From Chitiniphilus shinanonensis DSM 23277 (lineage in GTDB: Bacteria; Pseudomonadota; Gammaproteobacteria; Burkholderiales; Chitinibacteraceae): 64,000 nt of DNA. The position numbers and the translations under genes are program-made. This document shows positions 59,399 to 64,000 of the stretch, piece after piece (the stretch's first letter is position 1; the number at the start of each line of letters is the position of its first letter). The stretch covers positions 140,484 to 204,483 of the forward strand of contig NZ_KB895339.1 of the NCBI RefSeq assembly GCF_000374805.1. Reading direction: 5' to 3'. Below the pieces are notes generated by a model. It saw only the letters and a list, made by a program, of their open reading frames with translations. It ran no database searches and was not told the DNA's origin.

Positions 59399-60778
59399 TC
59401 AAGCTGCGTCGGCGGTTTCACCGGGCAAGGGCGTATCCGCCGCCCAGCCGCCATGGAAACCGAATGGCACGCGCACCGGCAGCTGGATGGTGGCGACCGG
59501 GTCGCCGCCGAAGTCCTGTGCGTCGAGGATGACCACATCGCTGAGATTGCGGCTGGCGTCGTAGACGTAGGACATGATCCAGCCGTCGTCCTCCTCGACG
59601 GCCTCCGGGCGGCGCACGAACACAGGTTCCAGCGTCACCCGGCCCGGGCCGTAGTCATGCGCTTCGGACGTGCCGCGCCGCATGTCGTGTTTGCTGGCCG
59701 GGCCAAAGGTGCACTGTTCGCCCCAGCGGGCCGTGTAGGCGTAGCGGTAAGCGCGTCCTTCGAAACGCCCGTTGATGCGCGGAAATTCACTGCCTCGTTC
59801 GTCCAGGACGGTTTCGCTCAGGCGGCCGCTGGCGCGTTCGAGCGTCCAGCGCACCAGCACCCCTGCGCCGTCGCCGGGACCGTGGCGGTCGTGCACGAAC
59901 ATGCGCGAGTGCCGGATCAGGTCAACGATCGTCCGATCGCCCTCGTCGTAGGCATTGACGAAGTGAAAGGCGAAGCAGCGGGGCGCGGCAAACCATTGCA
60001 GGCGCGAAACGTCGCCGTCCCGGGGCAGCAGGCCGATCCGGGCATCGCGGCGGTCGTCCCACAGCCACGGAAACGGGGCCAGCGCATGCTGCGGCTGGAA
60101 GGTCACCGGCAGGTCGAGGATGACGATGGACGAAGCCGTGAACGCCACGTCGTGGATCAGCGGGAGATGGGGCAGCTCGATGCGCGCCCTGGTGGACGCG
60201 CGGCCGTCACGCCCGACCGACACATAGCGGACCGGTTCGCCGGGCTCGTAGGTCAGCGCATGCAGCTCGCCGGTGACCGGGTCGAACTTGGGATGCCCGG
60301 TAAAGCCCGCCTCCAGCGTGCCGCCAAAATCGGCGCGCGCGACGCTTTCCAGTTCATCGTCCAGCTCGACCGGCAGGTTGCCCGCTTCGACGAGCACATA
60401 CAACCTGCCTCCAACCCGCGTGAAGTTGGTGTTCACCGCGCCGGCGCGGTGTTCCGGCGCGGGGCCGGGCAGCGGCGCGAGCCCCAGGGCGGCGGACGCT
60501 GCGGCATCCTTGACGAAGCGGCTGCGGAACCACTCGGCCTTGCCGTCGCGCAGGCGCAGACCATGCGCCATGCCGGTGCCGCCGAACCAGTGATAGTGCA
60601 TCGCATCGGGGGCGGTCACCGGGTTGGGGCCGACCCGCAGGAAACGGCCGTTCAGTGCTTCGGGAATGTGGCCGGTCACCTTCAGCTCGAAGGCAGTCGT
60701 TTCGGCCTCGACCGGCGCGAAATTGCCCGTGAGATAGCGATTGCCCGACGCGAATGCATGGATGGGGTCATGGTTCAT
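59399..60778 (-). CDS. Carotenoid oxygenase (carotenoid/stilbene-cleaving dioxygenase)
   Basis: A 459-residue seven-bladed beta-propeller non-heme iron enzyme. The four iron-binding histidines are all present: His162 (FTGHPKFDP), His209 (LIHDVAFT), His272 (FAFHFVNAYDEGD) and His442 (PFGFHGGW). NGRFLRVGPNP near residue 43 is another family mark. It cleaves a conjugated double bond with O2; substrates include carotenoids, apocarotenoids, stilbenes and lignin-derived phenylpropenes. Without carotenoid genes nearby, an aromatic or exogenous apocarotenoid substrate is as likely. It is divergent from a TetR regulator with an operator-like palindrome at its promoter. Confidence 0.92.
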   Translation of the reverse strand: MNHDPIHAFASGNRYLTGNFAPVEAETTAFELKVTGHIPEALNGRFLRVGPNPVTAPDAMHYHWFGGTGMAHGLRLRDGKAEWFRSRFVKDAAASAALGLAPLPGPAPEHRAGAVNTNFTRVGGRLYVLVEAGNLPVELDDELESVARADFGGTLEAGFTGHPKFDPVTGELHALTYEPGEPVRYVSVGRDGRASTRARIELPHLPLIHDVAFTASSIVILDLPVTFQPQHALAPFPWLWDDRRDARIGLLPRDGDVSRLQWFAAPRCFAFHFVNAYDEGDRTIVDLIRHSRMFVHDRHGPGDGAGVLVRWTLERASGRLSETVLDERGSEFPRINGRFEGRAYRYAYTARWGEQCTFGPASKHDMRRGTSEAHDYGPGRVTLEPVFVRRPEAVEEDDGWIMSYVYDASRNLSDVVILDAQDFGGDPVATIQLPVRVPFGFHGGWAADTPLPGETADAA

Positions 60779-60795
60779 CTGGATGGCCGCACTTA

Positions 60796-60840
60796 ATGTG
60801 ATGAGGTATCATTTCTAGCGGCCTCAAAGCGTCGGGTCAA
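60796..60840 (-). promoter_or_regulatory. Promoter and operator of the carotenoid oxygenase gene
   Basis: On the minus strand TTGACC (60840-60835), 17-bp spacer, TAGAAA (60817-60812). ATGTGAT and GTATCAT (60796-60802 with 60806-60812) form an imperfect palindrome at the start site; GTATCACAT (60855-60863) is a second half-site copy near the TetR gene. TetR repression of both genes is likely. Confidence 0.55.
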
Positions 60841-60881
60841 GAAAAAGTTATGGCGTATCACATAGTGGGCGATGCCCTGTC

Positions 60882-61481
60882 ATGAGCCGAGAAACGAACA
60901 GAGAAACAGAAAAAAAGGCGGCGGAGGCGCAGCCCCGCCAGCGCAGGACCTACCACCACGGCGACTTGCGACGCACGCTGCTCGACGCCGCGCACAAAGA
61001 GATCGCCACCAACGGGGCCCAGGACCTGACGCTGGCCTCGCTCGCGCGGCGCGCCGGCGTGGCCCAGTCGGCCCCCTATCGCCACTTCGCGGATCGGGAT
61101 GACCTGCTGAGCGCGGTCGCGATGGAAGGGTTTCAGGCGCTGTCGGCGGCGCTGCGCCAGGCGGTGGAGTCGGGCGGCGACGAAGGACGGTTCGAGCGCG
61201 CGACGGTCGCTTACCTCCAGTTCGGCGAACGCAACGTCGAGTGCTATCGCCTGATGTTCGCCTCGCGCCTGGTTCCCGATGCGACGGCCGATAGCCCACT
61301 GGCCAAGGCCGCCGAGGAGAGCTATCAGTTGCTTCTCGCAAACGTGGCGGCCCATGCCCGGAACGGATCGTTTGGCTCCGCCACGACGGTCTGGGCCCGC
61401 TTGCACGGGTTGGTGATGCTGAAGGCGGACGGCTTCGTGACGGAACCGCTCGAGGTGTTCCTGCCGGAGCTTGTCCGCTAG
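60882..61481 (+). CDS. TetR/AcrR-family transcriptional regulator
   Basis: A 199-residue regulator. The N-terminal helix-turn-helix (~22-70) reads YHHGDLRRTLLDAAHKEIATNGAQDLTLASLARRAGVAQSAPYRHFADRDDLLSAV in overlapping fragments, typical of TetR proteins that begin YHHGDLR. The C-terminal ligand domain (~85-199) has no assigned effector. It is divergent from the carotenoid oxygenase, 103 bp apart, with paired ATGTGAT/GTATCA-type sites between; the likely inducer is the oxygenase substrate or product. The start follows homology; a clear ribosome binding site is not seen. Confidence 0.92.
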   Translation: MSRETNRETEKKAAEAQPRQRRTYHHGDLRRTLLDAAHKEIATNGAQDLTLASLARRAGVAQSAPYRHFADRDDLLSAVAMEGFQALSAALRQAVESGGDEGRFERATVAYLQFGERNVECYRLMFASRLVPDATADSPLAKAAEESYQLLLANVAAHARNGSFGSATTVWARLHGLVMLKADGFVTEPLEVFLPELVR

Positions 61482-61522
61482 GGCGGCCGAGGACCGACGC
61501 AGCGCCCCGACGCCGCTTCGCC

Positions 61523-62566
61523 TCAGATCATCCGCTGCTCATACCATCCGCGCGAGCCGTTCACCACCCGCACCACCAGCAGCATCACCGGCACTTCGAT
61601 CAGCACCCCGACCACGGTGGCCAGCGCCGCGCCGGACTGGAAGCCGAACAGGCCGATGGCGGTGGCCACGGCCAGCTCGAAGAAGTTGCTCGCCCCGATC
61701 AGCGCCGACGGCCCCGCCACGCAATGACGCACGCCCAGCCGGCGATTGAGCCAGTACGCCAGGCCGGAGTTGAACAGCACCTGGAGCAGGATGGGCACCG
61801 CCAGCAGGGCGATCACCAGGGGCTGGGCCAGGATGGCCTCGCCCTGGAAGGCGAACAGCAGCACCAGCGTCAGCAGCAGCGCCATGATCGACCAGCGGCC
61901 CAGGTGGGCCAGCACGGCCTGGAAGCGGGCCTCCCCGCGCCGCAGCAGCGCCCGGCGCCAAAGCTGCGCCAGGATCACCGGCGCCACGATGTAGAAACCC
62001 ACCGAAATGAGCAGCGTGTCCCAGGGCACGGCGATCGACGACATGCCCAGCAGCAGCGCCACGATGGGGGCGAAGGCGAACACCATGATGGCGTCGTTGA
62101 GCGCCACCTGCGACAGCGTGAAATACGGATCGCCCCGGCATAGCTGGCTCCAGACGAACACCATCGCCGTGCAGGGCGCGGCCGCCAGCAGGATCAGGCC
62201 CGCCACGTAGCTGTCCAGCTGCGCGGCCGGCAGCCAGGGCGCGAACAGGTGGCGCACGAACAGCCAGGCCAGGAGTGCCATCGAGAACGGCTTCACCAGC
62301 CAGTTCACCGCCAGCGTCACGCCGATGCCGCGCAGGTGCGCCTTCACCTGTCCCAGGGCGGCGAAATCGATCCTGAGCAGCATCGGCACGATCATCACCC
62401 AGATCAGCAGCCCCACCGGCAGGTTTACCCGGGCGATTTCCAGCGCGGCGATGTGCTGGAACAGTGCCGGCGCGGCCTGGCCCACGGCGACGCCGACGAC
62501 GATGCACAGCGCCACCCACAGCGAGAGGTAGCGCTCGAAGAACCCGATGGCAGGCGTATCGCGCAT
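61523..62566 (-). CDS. acr3: Arsenite efflux transporter Acr3
   Basis: A 347-residue inner-membrane transporter with about ten helices: ERYLSLWVALCIVVGVAVG, then LPVGLLIWVMIVPMLLRID, the key AAPCTAMVFVWSQLCRGDP (Cys132, the arsenite-binding cysteine of Acr3) and SNFFELAVATAIGLFG. It extrudes As(OH)3-type arsenite using the proton gradient. GGAG lies eight bases before ATG 62566, which follows arsC by 2 bp. It is the last gene of the apparent arsR-arsI-arsC-acr3 unit. Confidence 0.95.
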   Translation of the reverse strand: MRDTPAIGFFERYLSLWVALCIVVGVAVGQAAPALFQHIAALEIARVNLPVGLLIWVMIVPMLLRIDFAALGQVKAHLRGIGVTLAVNWLVKPFSMALLAWLFVRHLFAPWLPAAQLDSYVAGLILLAAAPCTAMVFVWSQLCRGDPYFTLSQVALNDAIMVFAFAPIVALLLGMSSIAVPWDTLLISVGFYIVAPVILAQLWRRALLRRGEARFQAVLAHLGRWSIMALLLTLVLLFAFQGEAILAQPLVIALLAVPILLQVLFNSGLAYWLNRRLGVRHCVAGPSALIGASNFFELAVATAIGLFGFQSGAALATVVGVLIEVPVMLLVVRVVNGSRGWYEQRMI

Positions 62567-62568
62567 GG

Positions 62569-63057
62569 TCAGCTCCGTTCGATCGCTTCCAGCGCCGCGC
62601 GCCGCTCGCCCGGCGGCATCGTCGCCAACGGCAGCGCCAGCAGTTGCAGCATGCGATAGCCGATGGCCTGGCGCGTCAGCTCGAACGCCGCGTGGCGTTC
62701 CGGCTCCGGCGCGTTGGACGGATCGGGATAGCCCCAGTGCACCTGTACTGGCTGGCCCGGCCAGTACGGGCATTGCTCGGCGGCGGCGCTGTCGCAGACG
62801 GTGATGACGATATCGATCGCCGGCGCGTCGGGCCGGGTGAATTCGTCCCAGCTCTTGCTGCGCACCCCGCCGGTATCCACCCCGGCTTCGGCCAGCACCT
62901 GCAAGGCGACCGGATTGATCCGCCCGCTGGGCGCGCTGCCGGCGCTGTAGGCGCGCACGTCGCGGCCCAGCCTGGCCGCCCAGTGGTTGAGCATGGTTTC
63001 GCTCAGCACGCTGCGCGCCGAGTTGTGGGTACACAGGATCAGTACATTGACGGTCAT
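62569..63057 (-). CDS. arsC: Arsenate reductase ArsC (low-molecular-weight phosphatase type)
   Basis: A 162-residue enzyme with the P-loop CTHNSARS (Cys9 to Ser16), GSAPSGRINP, TVCDSAAAEQCPYWPG (the redox cysteine pair region) and HWGYPDPSNAP. It reduces arsenate to arsenite, using thioredoxin- or glutaredoxin-type electrons, and hands the product to Acr3. It is unrelated to the ArsC/Spx-like protein at 14170. It starts 8 bp after the ArsI-like gene and ends 2 bp before acr3. The C-terminal extension beyond the usual ~140 residues carries helical ERRAALEAIERS. Confidence 0.94.
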   Translation of the reverse strand: MTVNVLILCTHNSARSVLSETMLNHWAARLGRDVRAYSAGSAPSGRINPVALQVLAEAGVDTGGVRSKSWDEFTRPDAPAIDIVITVCDSAAAEQCPYWPGQPVQVHWGYPDPSNAPEPERHAAFELTRQAIGYRMLQLLALPLATMPPGERRAALEAIERS

Positions 63058-63065
63058 GACGGGGC

Positions 63066-63542
63066 TCAGCAGCAGGTGGAATCGGTCTGCGCCAAAGGCG
63101 CGCAGCAGCTGGACGACGCGGCCTGCGCCGTGGGGGCGCAGCAGGCGCCGGCCGGGGAGGCGGCGGGTTCATTGAACACGGCGATCTGCGCCAGGGTGTG
63201 GAACTGCTCCCAGGCGATGCCTTGCGGATCGGTCACCCAGTGCTTGGTGCTGCGCGCGTAGCAACAGGTGGTTTCGCCCTGGTCGAGCAGCGCCTGGTCG
63301 GCGGCCTGCGCGCGCACCTTCAGCGTCGCCAGCTCGTCCTCGGTATCGGCCTGGATGCCCAGGTGGTCGATGCCGGGCGTGCCGCCGCGGGCGGAGATCG
63401 CGAAGTTCAGCCGGGGATCGTCGAGCATCCACTTGGCGTAATCCGCCTCGACGCGCGCCGGCGGCGCACCGAACAGCTGGGTATAGAACGCGATGCTGGC
63501 CGACAGGTCGGCGACGTGGGCATGGACATGGAAGCGTTTCAT
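63066..63542 (-). CDS. arsI: ArsI/CadI-family VOC metalloenzyme with extra C-terminal cysteine pairs
   Basis: A 158-residue protein of the ArsI group, Fe(II)-dependent C-As lyases that demethylate trivalent methylarsenicals; CadI homologues are metal-induced. Probable iron ligands are His5 (or His7), His60 (GIDHLGIQ) and Glu112 (GIAWEQF). The vicinal Cys93-Cys94 in TTCCYARSTKHWVTDP binds the organoarsenical. The tail (~130-158) adds three more cysteine pairs (ACC, SCC, TCC), which could hold trivalent arsenic. Neighbouring ArsR, ArsC and Acr3 support an arsenic role. Confidence 0.85.
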   Translation of the reverse strand: MKRFHVHAHVADLSASIAFYTQLFGAPPARVEADYAKWMLDDPRLNFAISARGGTPGIDHLGIQADTEDELATLKVRAQAADQALLDQGETTCCYARSTKHWVTDPQGIAWEQFHTLAQIAVFNEPAASPAGACCAPTAQAASSSCCAPLAQTDSTCC

Positions 63543-63563
63543 GGCGGTCTCGGTGGGGAGGAA

Positions 63564-63890
63564 TCAGCAGCGGCAGGTGCTCGGGCCGGCATCCACCGCG
63601 CACGGCTCGCCGGCGCAGCAGTTGTCGGTCAGATAGCCGAGCAGGGCATTCATGGCGTCGTAGCCGGCGCGGTAGATCAGGTGGCGGCCGGCGCGTTCCT
63701 GGCTGACCAGCCCGGCGTTGGCCAGCTCCTTCAGGTGGAACGACAACGTGGCGCCGGGCACGTGCAGGGTCTCCTGCAACACGCCGGGGGTGAGCCCGGC
63801 CGGGCCGGCGACCACCAGCGCGCGAAAGACCTGCAGGCGCAGCGGGTGGGCCAGCGCCGCCAGGGCGCGAATCACGTGGTTTTCATCCAT
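63564..63890 (-). CDS. arsR: ArsR-family arsenic-responsive repressor
   Basis: A 108-residue winged-helix repressor: ALAHPLRLQVFRALV, then LTPGVLQETLHVPGATLSFHLKELANAGLV (helix-turn-helix) and GRHLIYRAGY (wing). The usual metal-binding CVCDLC helix motif is absent; instead cysteines lie at the C-terminus (Cys91, Cys92, Cys97, Cys106, Cys108), as in the Acidithiobacillus-type ArsR proteins with C-terminal arsenic sites. The operator-like palindrome at 63889-63912 meets the ATG at 63890, so that start is preferred; a longer frame begins at 63926. It heads the arsI-arsC-acr3 genes. Confidence 0.9.
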   Translation of the reverse strand: MDENHVIRALAALAHPLRLQVFRALVVAGPAGLTPGVLQETLHVPGATLSFHLKELANAGLVSQERAGRHLIYRAGYDAMNALLGYLTDNCCAGEPCAVDAGPSTCRC

Positions 63891-63912
63891 ATTTCCAGAA
63901 TATTGGAAATAT
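63889..63912 (-). promoter_or_regulatory. ArsR operator candidate at the arsR start
   Basis: ATATTTCCA (63889-63897) and TGGAAATAT (63904-63912) are perfect 9-bp inverted arms around GAATAT. It touches the start codon of arsR; its AT-rich core could also hold the promoter -10. Confidence 0.7.
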
Positions 63913-63945
63913 TGGGTCGCATGCAACCCCGGCGATGCGGATACT

Positions 63946-64000
63946 GGGGTGAGGGGTGAGGGGTGAGGGGTGAGGGGTGAGGGGTGAGGGGTGAGGGGTG
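63946..64000. repeat. Tandem heptamer repeat GGGGTGA, G-quadruplex-prone, truncated by window end
   Basis: GGGGTGA is repeated without error about 7.9 times up to the last base and may continue outside. Runs of four G separated by three bases fit the G-quadruplex pattern on the plus strand. It lies 33 bp beyond the ArsR operator. Confidence 0.95.

Overview
The window reads as a high-GC chromosomal segment of a betaproteobacterium, most likely Neisseriales and close to the Chitinibacteraceae/Chromobacteriaceae. That placement is inferred from the rimP-nusA-infB-rbfA-truB-rpsO-pnp order, the PhaR/phasin pair, Neisseria-like RimP and FlgN/FlgM/FliW proteins, and secreted polysaccharide enzymes with chitin-binding-type domains. 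No phage, insertion sequence or CRISPR array was found. Nearly all of it is ordinary chromosome; accessory-looking parts are the AT-richer patch at about 33.7-34.4 kb, the heme operon and the arsenic operon at the right edge.

Layout. 0-6 kb: an MdtD-type efflux pump (cut by the left edge), a Usg-type aspartate-semialdehyde-dehydrogenase homologue without the catalytic cysteine, Tex, and cyclopropane fatty acid synthase. 6-8.3 kb: an NlpC/P60 lipoprotein, flgM-flgN behind a sigma-28-type promoter, and fliW. 8.4-10.7 kb: accA overlapping tilS. 10.9-12.4 kb: a secreted GH16 glucanase under a LacI-type palindrome. 12.5-17.5 kb (minus strand): a VOC protein, arsC-like/dapE, and fadD-pilU. 17.6-26.6 kb: the translation/RNA operon, with an apparent attenuator before rimP, a terminator between infB and rbfA, and terminators after rpsO and pnp. 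26.7-28.4 kb: a CE2-type esterase with a structured 5' leader. 28.5-31 kb: a TPR protein, then divergent phasin and phaR sharing a 17-base motif in inverted orientation.

31-36.6 kb holds small enzymes and regulators (PhnB-like, HxlR/SRPBCC pair, two orphan small proteins), then rimO and tcdA. 36.7-40.4 kb: a MarR-MFS pair and a receiver-TPR response regulator. 40.5-44.7 kb: two tandem tRNA-Leu(CAG) genes, then RNase R with a very long Ala/Pro/Lys-rich tail overlapping a GST gene. 44.8-46.8 kb: PilZ-like, conserved unknown, SIMPL-domain and YgfX-like genes. 46.9-54.3 kb: a Fur-box-headed heme uptake operon (TonB receptor, HmuY-like lipoprotein, HmuS, possible 56-residue ORF, HmuT, HmuU, HmuV). 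55.2-59.2 kb: two paralogous chemoreceptors. 59.4-61.5 kb: a carotenoid oxygenase divergent from a TetR regulator. 61.5-63.9 kb: an arsenic operon (ArsR, ArsI-like, ArsC, Acr3), with a G-rich heptamer repeat running off the right edge.

The most interesting new leads are regulatory: the rimP leader, the esterase leader whose stems exclude one another, the paired PhaR-site candidates, and the small ORF fitted exactly between hmuS and hmuT. I found no clearly novel multi-gene system.
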